A stretch of DNA of 64,000 nt from Alphaproteobacteria bacterium (GTDB lineage Bacteria; Pseudomonadota; Alphaproteobacteria; Bin95), in contig JAURGE010000002.1 of assembly GCA_030833925.1 (NCBI GenBank), forward strand, positions 1 to 64,000, in the 5' to 3' direction. Shown piece by piece: positions 19,455 to 28,758 of this stretch. Every line of letters starts with the position of its first letter. Position 1 is the stretch's first letter. The position numbers were made by a program, and so were the translations under genes. Under the pieces are notes generated by a model that saw nothing but the letters and a program-made list of their open reading frames with translations, searched no databases and was not told where the DNA came from.

Positions 19455-20417
19455 CTACTTAGCCATAGCCAAGGGAGTTGCTTTCTCAGCTTGCCTGACG
19501 AGATCCAGCACCTGTCTGTCCACGGCGGCAATGTCTTCTTCAAATTTTAAGATAACATTTAAGGTTTCACGGACGAGGTCACCATCAAGTTCAGAGGCAT
19601 TAAGTAGCATCAACGCCTTTGCCCAATCTATTGTTTCAGAGACACTTGGATGCTTTTTAAGATCAAGCTCCCGCACTCCTTGCACAAATGCAACGAGCTG
19701 ACGCATCAAATGATCGGTGATTTCGGGCACGCGCGCCTTAAGAATATTTCGCTCCAACTTCGCATCGGGAAACGGCACGTAAAGGTGGAGACAGCGACGT
19801 TTTAAAGCGTCAGATAGCTCGCGAGTATTATTAGACGTCAGAAACACGATCGGCCTGCACTTGGCTTTAATGGTTCCAAGCTCGGGAATTGAAACCTGAA
19901 ATTCAGAGAGTATCTCTAGAAGGAAGGCTTCAAATTCGTGGTCTGATTTATCAATTTCGTCAATTAAAAGAACACAGCCATTTTCTTCACGCAGGGCCTT
20001 TAGAAGCGGCCTGGGGGCTACAAATTCTTCTGAAAAGAAAAGGTCTGCATGGCTGTGAAGCCTGTCCATGGAATCTTTGAGTGATTTGGCATCACCCATA
20101 ACCTCCCCGATCTTATCACGAAGAATTTGGGTGTAGAGCAACTGCTTGGCATAACGCCATTCATAGAGTGCTTTGGCCTCGTCCAAACCCTCGTAACATT
20201 GCAACCTTATCATTGGCAGACCGGCAAACGTGGCCATGGTGTTTGCAAGCTCGGTTTTCCCTACGCCCGCCGGACCTTCGACAAGCAACGGTTTCCCCAA
20301 ATTACCCGCAATATACAGCGCCGTGGCAATTGATTTCGAGCAAATATAGCCAAGATCGGCAAAGCCATCTGTAATCGATGTAACGTCTGTGAATTTACCA
20401 GAAAGCTCAGGGGTCAT
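19455..20417 (-). CDS. MoxR-family AAA+ ATPase
   Basis: This AAA+ ATPase of 320 residues has Walker A GPAGVGKT at 48-55, Walker B VLLIDEIDK at 149-157, sensor 1 FLTSNNTRELSDAL and a following arginine finger region in ALKRRC. This is the MoxR/CoxD pattern. It would remodel a client protein using ATP hydrolysis, with the CoxE-type VWA protein encoded just downstream as adaptor. The pair is common in alphaproteobacteria. Confidence 0.92.
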   Translation of the reverse strand: MTPELSGKFTDVTSITDGFADLGYICSKSIATALYIAGNLGKPLLVEGPAGVGKTELANTMATFAGLPMIRLQCYEGLDEAKALYEWRYAKQLLYTQILRDKIGEVMGDAKSLKDSMDRLHSHADLFFSEEFVAPRPLLKALREENGCVLLIDEIDKSDHEFEAFLLEILSEFQVSIPELGTIKAKCRPIVFLTSNNTRELSDALKRRCLHLYVPFPDAKLERNILKARVPEITDHLMRQLVAFVQGVRELDLKKHPSVSETIDWAKALMLLNASELDGDLVRETLNVILKFEEDIAAVDRQVLDLVRQAEKATPLAMAK

Positions 20418-20480
20418 TGAAATTCCAAGGTTTCGAAATTACTGAATTTAGTGTGCGCTGAGGTCACCTCAGGCGCAAGT

Positions 20481-20885
20481 TCATTGGCGGGGCGTAATTT
20501 GAGGTGTCTTTTCCTCATCGAAATATTTTGCCCTGTGGGCCTCAATAGCAGAGCGCGTCCGCTCCAAATCTTGAAGCGCTTCGGCACGTGACTGCGTCAT
20601 GCCATTCTCGAGTACTTTCCTCATCGCCTCATAGTCCTGGTTACCCTCCGCCCCGACGCACTCCATGAAGGTTTTCATTTGATCGAAATAGCGATTAAAC
20701 GCATCAACAGTTAAGTTGTATGAGCGCGCGTCCGTCACCTCAACAGGCGGCGGTACTGGTTTGTAGCATCGCGTAGACCGCCAAACACGAAAGTCCGCAA
20801 TTTCGGGACCATCTAATGATCCAGCAAATGAAGTGCTGGCCAGCGCCGCAGCAAACACCACCAATAGAGCTTTGGACAAAAAATT
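20481..20885 (-). CDS. Exported hypothetical protein
   Basis: I start it at the ATG at 20885, giving a clean signal peptide (NFLSKALLVVFAAALASTSFAG, cleavage near residue 22-23). The in-frame region further upstream to 20918 would break this. The mature protein is about 110 residues, with a segment RSTRCYKPVPPPVEV and a long charged helix at the C-terminus. Two cysteines may form a disulfide. I recognise no family. Confidence 0.65.
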   Translation of the reverse strand, partial: NFLSKALLVVFAAALASTSFAGSLDGPEIADFRVWRSTRCYKPVPPPVEVTDARSYNLTVDAFNRYFDQMKTFMECVGAEGNQDYEAMRKVLENGMTQSRAEALQDLERTRSAIEAHRAKYFDEEKTPQITPRQ

Positions 20886-21087
20886 CATTGATATTGCGCC
20901 GCAAGCATCGAGTATCATGCTAGTATCTTATTACATCAAACCAAGAACAAAATGGTGAAAGCGGAAATAAGATCAATTTAGCTGGTTATAGAGAGCGATA
21001 AGTGCGCAACTAACCGAAAAGGGAGACAATCTCTTTGCAAAAAATACTTGCCCCCTTTCAAGTTCGTCAGACAGAGACGTAACACCA

Positions 21088-21972
21088 TTGGCAGTTCAAA
21101 TTGAAAAATTAACGTCGCACTTCGGTGCTCGTCTTACAGGTTTCAGCATCCAGGATGGAATATCTGAAGATGACTTTCGTGTAATCAACCGCGCCATCAA
21201 CGAGTATGGCCTGATAGTGATGCCTAATCAGCCACTGACTGATGACACTCAAATTGCTTTCTCAGAACGTTTTGGTCCTTTGGAGGAGACCCTAACAGGT
21301 GCTGTGGGGGCCGGGTCAAAACTCGTGCGTGTTACAAATATACTTCCTGATGGAACGATAAAGGATCCGAACAGTCAGCTTGCGCTTTTCACCCGCGCAA
21401 ATTTTCTCTGGCACACCGATAGCTCTTTCAAAGAAACGCCAGCTAAATTCTCGCTGCTTTCAGGAAGAGAGCTTCCCAAGAAGGGTGGCGGCGATACAGA
21501 ATTTGCATCAACTGCGGTAGCGTTTGACGAACTCCCTACTGAACTGCGGCAGGTGGTCGAGGGGAAAATCGCTATCCACTCCATTGCCCACTCCCGCGAA
21601 AAATTTCAGAAAGGCTCATCAACTGAGGAGCAACGCCGTCGTTTGCCCCCAGTTCAACAAGCCTTAGTCCGAACCAATCCTCTAACCGGTCGAAAAAGTA
21701 TCCATATTGCCAGTCATATCTCGGGTGTGGTGGGTATGGCAGATGATGTAGGTCAAAAGCTTGCCGAAAAGCTGCTAGAGGTCGCTGCTAATCCCTCAAA
21801 GATTTATAGACATCAATGGTCTGCCAACGATGCCGTGATGTGGGACAATAGAGCGACCATTCACCGTGCCACACCTTATGATGAAACAGGCGACAGACGG
21901 CTGATGATCCGAACTACAGTTTCCGACTTCGGTCCAACTGTCATGAATGGAACGATTGTCGAGGGGGCGTGA
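21088..21972 (+). CDS. TauD/TfdA-family Fe(II)/2-oxoglutarate dioxygenase
   Basis: Members of this family use Fe(II), oxygen and 2-oxoglutarate to hydroxylate substrates such as taurine or phenoxyacetates. The iron ligands are His109 and Asp111 (FLWHTDSSF) and His259 (DNRATIHRATPYD); an arginine at about 271-275 would bind 2-oxoglutarate. The length of 294 residues is normal. The TTG start at 21088 is the only start fitting the N-terminus (VQIEKLTSHFGARLTG), but no strong ribosome site is seen. It is followed by an acyl-CoA synthetase after one base, so the oxidised product or its carboxylate may be activated next (inference). Confidence 0.88.
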   Translation: MAVQIEKLTSHFGARLTGFSIQDGISEDDFRVINRAINEYGLIVMPNQPLTDDTQIAFSERFGPLEETLTGAVGAGSKLVRVTNILPDGTIKDPNSQLALFTRANFLWHTDSSFKETPAKFSLLSGRELPKKGGGDTEFASTAVAFDELPTELRQVVEGKIAIHSIAHSREKFQKGSSTEEQRRRLPPVQQALVRTNPLTGRKSIHIASHISGVVGMADDVGQKLAEKLLEVAANPSKIYRHQWSANDAVMWDNRATIHRATPYDETGDRRLMIRTTVSDFGPTVMNGTIVEGA

Positions 21973-21973
21973 T

Positions 21974-23788
21974 ATGGGAATAGCTGCCGCAGAAAAAGAA
22001 CGGCTTCTTTCGAAATATGATAGCTGGGCAAGCTTGCCATCAATGGCGATGGATATGCTCGTCGCCGGAGGAGACAAACCTTTTCTATGGTCGAAATCTA
22101 GCGAGAGCAATGGGTACGCGCCCTTAACCTATGCTCAAGTCCGTAAGCAAATCATATCACTTTCCCATGGGCTAATTGCGGCAGGTCTCAAGCCTGGTGA
22201 CCGCGTTGTTTTAGCATCAGAAAACAGGCCCGAATGGTTAATCGCAGACGTTGCAATAATGCTCGCCGGAGGCGTGTCTGTTCCAGCTTACGCAACAAAC
22301 ACCGAACAAGATCATTCTCATATTATAAGTGATTCAGGTGCGGTCGGCCTAATCACATCAGGCGGAAAAGTAGCAAAGCAGGCTCTTTCTGCAGCTGCCA
22401 AGTCAGAGAACATCCGGTTCACCATTGCTTTTGACGATGATACTGGTGCTGATCAAATCATTGGCGACATATATGAGGGTCAGCAAACGAGTATCGAACC
22501 GCCCTCAACCCTGAATGACATCAGCCGCAGTGATTTATCGAGCCTCATATACACCTCAGGAACTGGCGGCGCTCCTAAGGGTGTAATGCTCTCCCATAAA
22601 GCGATTTTCACCAATTGCAAAAGCGCCCTCGACTTGGTCTTTGAACTTGAAGAGGTAAATAATCTGGGGGACGAAGCCTTTTTAAGTTTTCTTCCTCTTT
22701 CGCACTCCTACGAGCGAACATGCGGGCAATTTTTCCCCTTATCCGCAGGGTGCCAGATCTACTACGCAGAAGGGCTGGATAAGCTTGGAGCAAATCTTGT
22801 AGAAACCAGACCAACAATTATGACAGCGGTCCCGAGGCTCTACGAAAGCCTTCACGCCCGCATCCTTCAGGGCCTGAAAAAAGAGTCAGCTTTCAAGCAA
22901 AAACTATTTCAGCGCGCTGTAGAGCTAGGCCGCAAAAAAGCAGAAACCGGCAGGCTTAATATTAACGAGACGATACAAGATGCCCTCCTGAACAAACTAG
23001 TCAGGCGTAAAGTTCAGAAGCGTTTTGGAGGTCAATTGAAAGCACTGATTTCTGGAGGGGCCCCTCTTAATTACGACATCGGTATGTTCTTCGCCGGATT
23101 GGGCCTACGCTTGCTGCAAGGCTACGGCCAGACAGAAGCAGCGCCGGTCATTTCCTGCAACAGACCCGACTCAATAGACCTCGCGACGGTTGGCCCGAAG
23201 CTTTTAGGGGTTGAATTAAAAATAGCGACAGACGGTGAGATACTGGTAGCCGGCGATCTCTTGATGGATGGATATTGGAACCGCCCTGCTGAAACAGCTG
23301 AGGCAATCAAGGACGGGTGGCTGCATACAGGTGACATTGGTGAGCTAGACAGCCTAGGAAGGCTGAAAATTACGGACCGGAAGAAAGACTTAATAGTCAA
23401 TGCCGGTGGCGATAACATTTCACCTCAACGTGTTGAAGGCATATTGGTCCTTCACGAAGCTATAGATCAGGCAATGGTGTTTGGTGACAGACACCCCCAC
23501 CTAGTTGCATTGATTTGCCCAAGCTCGGACTTTTGCGAGCAATGGGCCAAATCCCATGATGTTGAGTTGAGTAAACTTCAAGAGAATGACCAATTCCGGC
23601 AAGTGATTTCAGAAGCAGTGGATCAGGCTAACCAGCAATTATCTCCAATAGAACGCATACGCCGTTTTACGTTCGCCGGCGAACCTTTCACGATTGAAAA
23701 TGGTCTCATGACGCCGACAATGAAGATCCGGCGTCGCTTTATAACGGATCTCTATAGAGATCAGCTTGAAGCTTTATATCCTCGTTAG
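21974..23788 (+). CDS. Long-chain acyl-CoA synthetase-like AMP ligase
   Basis: The product of 604 residues, starting at the ATG at 21974 after GAGGGGGCG, is a long-chain-type AMP ligase. The P-loop YTSGTGGAPKGVMLSH lies near 190-205, the adenine motif LLQGYGQTEAAPVIS near 378-392 and the hinge TGDIGELDSLGRLKITDRKKD follows. The extra length and LPLSHSYERT motif match the eukaryote-like FadD15/long-chain group. It makes acyl-CoA for beta-oxidation or lipid synthesis. It is one base downstream of the dioxygenase and surely co-transcribed. Confidence 0.9.
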   Translation: MGIAAAEKERLLSKYDSWASLPSMAMDMLVAGGDKPFLWSKSSESNGYAPLTYAQVRKQIISLSHGLIAAGLKPGDRVVLASENRPEWLIADVAIMLAGGVSVPAYATNTEQDHSHIISDSGAVGLITSGGKVAKQALSAAAKSENIRFTIAFDDDTGADQIIGDIYEGQQTSIEPPSTLNDISRSDLSSLIYTSGTGGAPKGVMLSHKAIFTNCKSALDLVFELEEVNNLGDEAFLSFLPLSHSYERTCGQFFPLSAGCQIYYAEGLDKLGANLVETRPTIMTAVPRLYESLHARILQGLKKESAFKQKLFQRAVELGRKKAETGRLNINETIQDALLNKLVRRKVQKRFGGQLKALISGGAPLNYDIGMFFAGLGLRLLQGYGQTEAAPVISCNRPDSIDLATVGPKLLGVELKIATDGEILVAGDLLMDGYWNRPAETAEAIKDGWLHTGDIGELDSLGRLKITDRKKDLIVNAGGDNISPQRVEGILVLHEAIDQAMVFGDRHPHLVALICPSSDFCEQWAKSHDVELSKLQENDQFRQVISEAVDQANQQLSPIERIRRFTFAGEPFTIENGLMTPTMKIRRRFITDLYRDQLEALYPR

Positions 23789-23880
23789 GTCTGGTCCCTT
23801 GAATTAGCTATGGGTCTCGAGGCGGGTCATCCTTTGTCCTGCCTTTAAAGAGCATTATTAATTGCGATTGCTTTACCAAG

Positions 23881-23918
23881 CTCAAAGTTTAAATCTTGAG
23901 GGCCAGGTCTTTAAGACC
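23881..23918 (+). repeat. Two adjacent palindromes upstream of htrA
   Basis: In the 185-base gap before htrA, 23881-23900 is a 20-base imperfect palindrome (CTCAA..TTTAAA..TTGAG), and 23906-23918 is a palindrome GGTCTT-T-AAGACC. They are five bases apart and 56 bases before the htrA start. They could be operators or RNA hairpins. No T-run follows, so a terminator for the upstream ligase is less likely. Confidence 0.55.
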
Positions 23919-23973
23919 CATACCTTACGCCATCTCAGTTATTCGGATCAAAATCGAGTAGAATTAAAAAATT

Positions 23974-25389
23974 ATGGGATTTTTAGTCAAAATTTTCTTG
24001 GTTGGCGCGTTTTCAGCGCTCGCCTTTTCAGCACCGCAAGCAGTTGCTCAAACGCGGTCAATACCAACATCCCATGCAGAGGTTCAGCTTTCTTTTGCTC
24101 CGCTGGTGAAGCGAGTTGCTCCCGCCGTTGTAAACATCTTTACTCGAACCATCGTGCAAGAACGTCGGGTTTCCCCTCTTTTCAATGACCCATTCTTCAG
24201 ACAATTTTTTGGCGACCGCTTGCCTGGCGGAGGAACAAGAGAACGAGAAGAAAGTTCTCTTGGATCAGGTGTCATTGTTGATGCCAGTGGGATCATTGTC
24301 ACAAATCGGCACGTAATCGAGGGTGCTGATGAGATCCGTGTGGTCCTAAACGACCGGCGTGAATTTGAAGCCGAAATCCTTCAAGAAGACGAGAGATCTG
24401 ACCTAGCGGTACTCAAGATTAACACTAATGAAGTAACAATCCCCACAGCAATTCTTGCACCAGAAGATACGATAGAAGTCGGAGATCTGGTGATAGCTAT
24501 CGGCAACCCATTCGGCGTTGGGCAGACAGTAACAAGCGGGATTGTCTCTGCTTTGGCCCGTTCTCGCCGCGGCCTCACAGATTTTGGCGTTTTTATCCAA
24601 ACTGACGCCGCCATAAATCCTGGAAATTCAGGTGGAGCTTTAGTGGATATGCAAGGTCGCGTAGTCGGAGTGAACACTGCGATCTATTCAAAATCTGGCG
24701 GCAGTCTCGGTATTGGGTTCGCTATTCCATCCAGTTTAGTAGCTCGCATGGTCGAAGCTGCTAAAAATGGGGGACGGATTGTACGTCCATGGCTTGGGGC
24801 TCATGGTCAGGAGGTAACAGCCGAAATTGGAGAGGCGATAGGCCTTTCACCCCCAAGAGGGGTCTTGATTGACTTTTTAAGTGAAGGTGGCTCACTGATG
24901 AATGCCGGACTGCAGCAGGGTGATGTGGTCTTAGCCGTTGATGGTCGGCCGATCGGGGATCCTCTAGAGCTGCGCTTCCGCGTATCAACCAAACCAATTG
25001 GCAGCACAGCCGAATTTGATTTTTGGCGAGCTGGAAAAATACTCCAGACAAAAGTGCGTTTGGAAGCTCCGCCGGAAGACCCTCCTCGCAATATAACTAT
25101 AATCCAGGAGGGCTCACCAATTGATGGCGCGGAAGTTGCAAATCTTTCGCCTGCAGTAAAAGAAGAATTTAATCTGAGTGTCCAAGGTGGTGGTGTTGTA
25201 GTCCTTCGCGTCTTGAATCGCGGTTTTGCAAGAAGACTTGGCCTTCGCCAGGGTGATGTGATCATGGCCGTTAATGGTCGAGATATCACCCGCGTGAAAG
25301 ACCTAATAGTCTCAGCAAAAGCTCGGCCTAGAACCTGGGAAATAACAATCCTTAGAGGCGGGAGACGCATCTCTCTCCAAGTTGGTTAA
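23974..25389 (+). CDS. Do-like periplasmic serine protease (HtrA/DegP family)
   Basis: HtrA proteases degrade or refold damaged envelope proteins. The 471-residue product has a signal peptide (cleavage near AVA-QT at residue 25-26), the trypsin-like domain with catalytic His113 (TNRHVIEG), Asp143 (RSDLAVLK) and Ser219 (NPGNSGGAL), and two PDZ domains from about 275 and about 395, the second shown by RLGLRQGDVIMAVNGRDI. This is the DegP/DegQ layout. It heads the conserved run htrA-rarA-crcB-rluC-like-HAD-atp12. Regulation may use the upstream palindromes. Confidence 0.95.
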   Translation: MGFLVKIFLVGAFSALAFSAPQAVAQTRSIPTSHAEVQLSFAPLVKRVAPAVVNIFTRTIVQERRVSPLFNDPFFRQFFGDRLPGGGTREREESSLGSGVIVDASGIIVTNRHVIEGADEIRVVLNDRREFEAEILQEDERSDLAVLKINTNEVTIPTAILAPEDTIEVGDLVIAIGNPFGVGQTVTSGIVSALARSRRGLTDFGVFIQTDAAINPGNSGGALVDMQGRVVGVNTAIYSKSGGSLGIGFAIPSSLVARMVEAAKNGGRIVRPWLGAHGQEVTAEIGEAIGLSPPRGVLIDFLSEGGSLMNAGLQQGDVVLAVDGRPIGDPLELRFRVSTKPIGSTAEFDFWRAGKILQTKVRLEAPPEDPPRNITIIQEGSPIDGAEVANLSPAVKEEFNLSVQGGGVVVLRVLNRGFARRLGLRQGDVIMAVNGRDITRVKDLIVSAKARPRTWEITILRGGRRISLQVG

Positions 25390-25392
25390 CGA

Positions 25393-26706
25393 ATGGCTAA
25401 CCTTTTCGAAGCTTCTGGAATGGCAGCCTCGGTTCCAATGCCGCTCGCTGAAAGACTGAGGCCGAAGTCTCTCTCAGAGGTTGTGGGTCAAGATGGCTTG
25501 TTAGGAGAGGATGCTCCACTAACTCGCATGCTTAACGACGGCAGGCTCGCCTCTCTGATTTTCTGGGGACCGCCAGGTTGTGGCAAAACGACGATTGCAC
25601 GGTTATTGGCAGGGAAAGCCAATCTCGAATTTGTTTCGCTTTCTGCAGTTTTTTCTGGTGTAGCTGATCTTCGCAAGGCTTTTGAGGAAGCTCGCAAAAG
25701 AAGGGAAACTGGGCGAGGAACACTTCTGTTTGTGGATGAAATCCATAGATTCAACCGTTCCCAACAAGATGGGTTTCTCCCATTTGTCGAAGAAGGCATT
25801 GTAGTCTTAGTGGGCGCTACAACTGAGAACCCATCATTCGAATTGAATGCTGCACTTCTCTCAAGATGCCAGGTCCTGGTTCTATCACGGCTTAACGAAG
25901 AAGCGCTGGAACAGATAATCTGCAAAGCAGAAAAGGAAGCTGGACGTTCATTACCGATTGATTCCAATGCCCGACAGGCTTTGAAGGCTATGGCAGATGG
26001 TGACGGACGTTATCTACTCAACATAGTAGAGGAGCTATTGCATCTCCCCAGGGAACCAATACTAGACAGTGCTGGCCTTGGTCGGGTGATACAAAAACGA
26101 GCACCCGTCTACGACAAGGCTCAGGAAAGTCACTACAACCTTATATCTGCTTTACATAAATCTATGCGCGGCTCAGACCCTGACGCAGCTCTATACTGGC
26201 TAGCTCGTATGTTAACTGGAGGTGAGGACCCTAATTATATTGCCCGTCGGGTCGCGCGTTTTGCTGCCGAAGATATAGGTCTTGCCGATCCACAAGCGCT
26301 TCCTTTAGCTCTCGCTGCCTGGGACCATTACGAACGCATCGGCTCTCCCGAAGGGGAACTCGCAATAGCTGAGGCTGTCGTTTATCTAGCGCTAGCTCCA
26401 AAATCGAATGCAATTTACTCGGCCTTCAATGCTGCGATGCGAACTGCTAAGGAGAGTGGTTCACTAATGCCGCCGAAACACATTTTGAATGCGCCAACGA
26501 AACTTTTGAAGGAGCTTGGGTACTCAGAGGGGTATGCCTACGACCATCAAGAGCAAGATGCCTTTTCCGGTCAAAACTATTTCCCTGATGGAATGGCAAG
26601 GGAAGTTTTTTACAAACCAGTCGAGCGTGGCTTTGAGCGAGAAGCGATAAAGAGGCTCTCTTACTGGGCCAAACTCCGGAATAAAAGGGAAGAGAAAGAA
26701 ACGTGA
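25393..26706 (+). CDS. rarA: Replication-associated recombination protein RarA (MgsA)
   Basis: RarA is an AAA+ clamp-loader-like ATPase that acts at stalled replication forks. The 437-residue product has Walker A GPPGCGKT at 59-66, the DEIH Walker B box (VDEIHRFNRSQQ, Asp115-Glu116) and sensor 1 GATTENPSFELN. C-terminal segments include SLHKSMRGSDPDAALYW-like DALYWLARML and the DHQEQDAFSGQNYFPD ending typical of RarA/WRNIP1. It lies three bases after htrA and overlaps crcB by four bases. Confidence 0.95.
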   Translation: MANLFEASGMAASVPMPLAERLRPKSLSEVVGQDGLLGEDAPLTRMLNDGRLASLIFWGPPGCGKTTIARLLAGKANLEFVSLSAVFSGVADLRKAFEEARKRRETGRGTLLFVDEIHRFNRSQQDGFLPFVEEGIVVLVGATTENPSFELNAALLSRCQVLVLSRLNEEALEQIICKAEKEAGRSLPIDSNARQALKAMADGDGRYLLNIVEELLHLPREPILDSAGLGRVIQKRAPVYDKAQESHYNLISALHKSMRGSDPDAALYWLARMLTGGEDPNYIARRVARFAAEDIGLADPQALPLALAAWDHYERIGSPEGELAIAEAVVYLALAPKSNAIYSAFNAAMRTAKESGSLMPPKHILNAPTKLLKELGYSEGYAYDHQEQDAFSGQNYFPDGMAREVFYKPVERGFEREAIKRLSYWAKLRNKREEKET

Positions 26707-27092
26707 AAGCGCTGGTACTCGTCATGATAGGCGGTGGACTAGGAGCCGGACTTCGTTACGGAGTTGGCCTGGCAGCCTCTAGAGCGTTTGGGCTCAGTTT
26801 TCCTTGGGGCACAATGATATGCAATCTGACAGGCTCGTTATTAATGGGAGCTTTAGTCGGTGCAGCTGCGATCGGATTTCTTGGGGACACAAAAGAAGCA
26901 GAACAGATACGGCTCCTGATTGGAGTTGGGGTTTTAGGTGGTTTTACGACTTTTTCTAGCTTTTCCCTTGAAGCCATTAGCCTCTGGCAACGCGGCGAGA
27001 CCATTCAGGTTGCAATCTATATTTTGCTATCTGTAGGTTTGGGCCTTGCGGGGTTCATAATTGGTGAAAAATTGGCGCGGGGGTTCGCTTGA
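26703..27092 (+). CDS. crcB: Fluoride ion channel CrcB/Fluc
   Basis: Fluc proteins export fluoride as antiparallel dimers in the inner membrane. The 129-residue product has four membrane segments, GGGLGAGLRYG at the start, the conserved GTMICNLTGSLLMGAL (Asn) and the core GGFTTFSSFSLE with the Phe box. The GTG start at 26703 overlaps the rarA stop (GTGA). I saw no fluoride riboswitch, which is expected as the gene lies inside an operon. Confidence 0.95.
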   Translation: MKALVLVMIGGGLGAGLRYGVGLAASRAFGLSFPWGTMICNLTGSLLMGALVGAAAIGFLGDTKEAEQIRLLIGVGVLGGFTTFSSFSLEAISLWQRGETIQVAIYILLSVGLGLAGFIIGEKLARGFA

Positions 27093-28087
27093 GCGGTGTC
27101 GACAATAAAAGTGTATCGGCAGACGAAGATGGCCTGCGGCTTGATCGTTGGTTCAGGAAGCACTATCCAAATTTGCCGCAAAGTCGATTGCAGAAGCTAG
27201 CAAGAACAGGTCAGGTCCGTGTCGATGGCAAGAGAGTAAAACCTGCTGACCGGCTCTCATCGGGACAGAGTGTGCGCGTGCCACCAATGGCACTCAATAC
27301 TCCGCAATCAGACTGGAAGCCGAAGCCAATTAAGGCATCGGCTAGTCCCGAAGATCTTGCGATGATCAGAGCTAGCGTCATCTTTGAAGATGAAATGGCC
27401 CTAGCCATTAATAAACCAGCAGGCTTAGCCAGCCAGGGTGGCACGAATACAACCAGACACGTGGACGGCCTAATGGCAGCACTAGCTGGGGAGAATGAAC
27501 GACCAAAGCTAGTACATCGACTGGACCGTGATACTTCCGGTGTCCTGCTCCTAGCTAAGACCGGCAAAGCTGCCGCCGCCCTTACTCAATCATTCAGAGA
27601 TCGGTCAGCGAGAAAGGTTTATTGGGCAATAATTGCTGGCGTACCCAAGGTAGAGCGAGGCCGAATAGACCTTGCCCTTAAGAAGGCAGGTGCCCGTGGG
27701 TCCGAGCGTATGGTTTGGGATGACCAAGATACCGGCGATAAAGCATCAACTGACTATGCCGTTTTAGAAAAGGCGGGCCGTTTTGCTAGTTTAGTCGCTA
27801 TGATGCCTTTGACAGGGCGTACGCATCAGCTTCGAGCACATATGGCCGCAATTGGTCATCCAATACTTGGCGACGGGAAATATGGGGGCGAAAAATCTAT
27901 CCTGCCGGGGATGAAGCTTCCTAGGGGCATGCTACTTCACGCCCGTAGTTTGGATCTCCCTGCCCCAAATGGCAGGGGTCGCCTTTTTATTGAAGCTGAT
28001 CCTTCGCAAGTTTTCACTGAAGCGCTAGGTATATTTAATTTCAATCCATATGACCTTCCAGATCCTTTTATCGAGGCGGGTCGATGA
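27089..28087 (+). CDS. RluC/RluD-family 23S rRNA pseudouridine synthase
   Basis: The 332-residue product has an N-terminal S4 RNA-binding domain (LDRWFRKHYPNLPQSRLQKLARTGQVRVDG, split as a long helix pair at about 18-47) and a catalytic domain with HRLDRDTSGVLLL, Asp146 being the catalytic residue. GRTHQLRAHMA and IGHPILGDGKYGG follow. RluC modifies positions 955, 2504 and 2580 in E. coli 23S rRNA; the exact target here is inferred only. The TTG start at 27089 overlaps the crcB stop (TTGA), and its end overlaps the HAD gene. Confidence 0.9.
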   Translation: MSGVDNKSVSADEDGLRLDRWFRKHYPNLPQSRLQKLARTGQVRVDGKRVKPADRLSSGQSVRVPPMALNTPQSDWKPKPIKASASPEDLAMIRASVIFEDEMALAINKPAGLASQGGTNTTRHVDGLMAALAGENERPKLVHRLDRDTSGVLLLAKTGKAAAALTQSFRDRSARKVYWAIIAGVPKVERGRIDLALKKAGARGSERMVWDDQDTGDKASTDYAVLEKAGRFASLVAMMPLTGRTHQLRAHMAAIGHPILGDGKYGGEKSILPGMKLPRGMLLHARSLDLPAPNGRGRLFIEADPSQVFTEALGIFNFNPYDLPDPFIEAGR

Positions 28088-28758
28088 CAGCGCTCGCAGT
28101 TTTTGACTGCGATGGCACTCTAGTGGACAGCCAACGTCGCATAATTCGCGCGATGGAAATGGCATTCGAAAAACAAGGTCTAACTCCGCCAACAGCTGAA
28201 AACACACGTCGCTCTGTTGGGCTTGCACTACCCAACGCGGTCGCATCCGTAGCACCAAACAACACCGCCGCTGAATTACTCGCTCTTCTCACGGAAAATT
28301 TCCGTGACGCCTACAGAAGCCTTCTTACGGATCCATCATATGAGGAACCGTTATATCCAGGTGCCTTGAAGGCTCTCGACACAATTGCCGAAGCAGGAAT
28401 TCTTCTGGCTATTGCAACTGGGAAAGGCCGACGGGGCCTAGCACATACTTTGGAACGCCATAACTTGTCGGGACGCTTCGCGGTACTAAAAACGGCCGAC
28501 GATGGCCCAAGTAAACCTCATCCACAAATCTTATTAGATCTGATGGCCGAGGTGGGTGCCTTTCCAGGATCAACAGTAATGCTTGGAGATACCAGCCATG
28601 ATATGGCGATGGCTAGAGCAGCACGCGTTTCACCAATTGGGGTTGCGTGGGGCTACCATCCCCCGGAAGAATTAAAACTCAGTGGTGCAGTCGACGTTTT
28701 ATATTCTTATGATCAAGCACCTTCGACAGTCATTAAAGTTCTGGAGCACCGCGGATGA
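28084..28758 (+). CDS. HAD-family phosphatase (phosphoglycolate phosphatase-like)
   Basis: This 224-residue HAD hydrolase has motif I FDCDGTLVDS (Asp8, Asp10), motif II ATGKGRRGL, motif III KPHP and motif IV LGDTSHDMAMARAA. It has a helical cap of subtype C1, as in phosphoglycolate phosphatase Gph. The substrate is probably a small phosphate ester. It sits in the conserved run between rluC-like and atp12, with 4-base overlaps on both sides. Confidence 0.88.
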   Translation: MTALAVFDCDGTLVDSQRRIIRAMEMAFEKQGLTPPTAENTRRSVGLALPNAVASVAPNNTAAELLALLTENFRDAYRSLLTDPSYEEPLYPGALKALDTIAEAGILLAIATGKGRRGLAHTLERHNLSGRFAVLKTADDGPSKPHPQILLDLMAEVGAFPGSTVMLGDTSHDMAMARAARVSPIGVAWGYHPPEELKLSGAVDVLYSYDQAPSTVIKVLEHRG

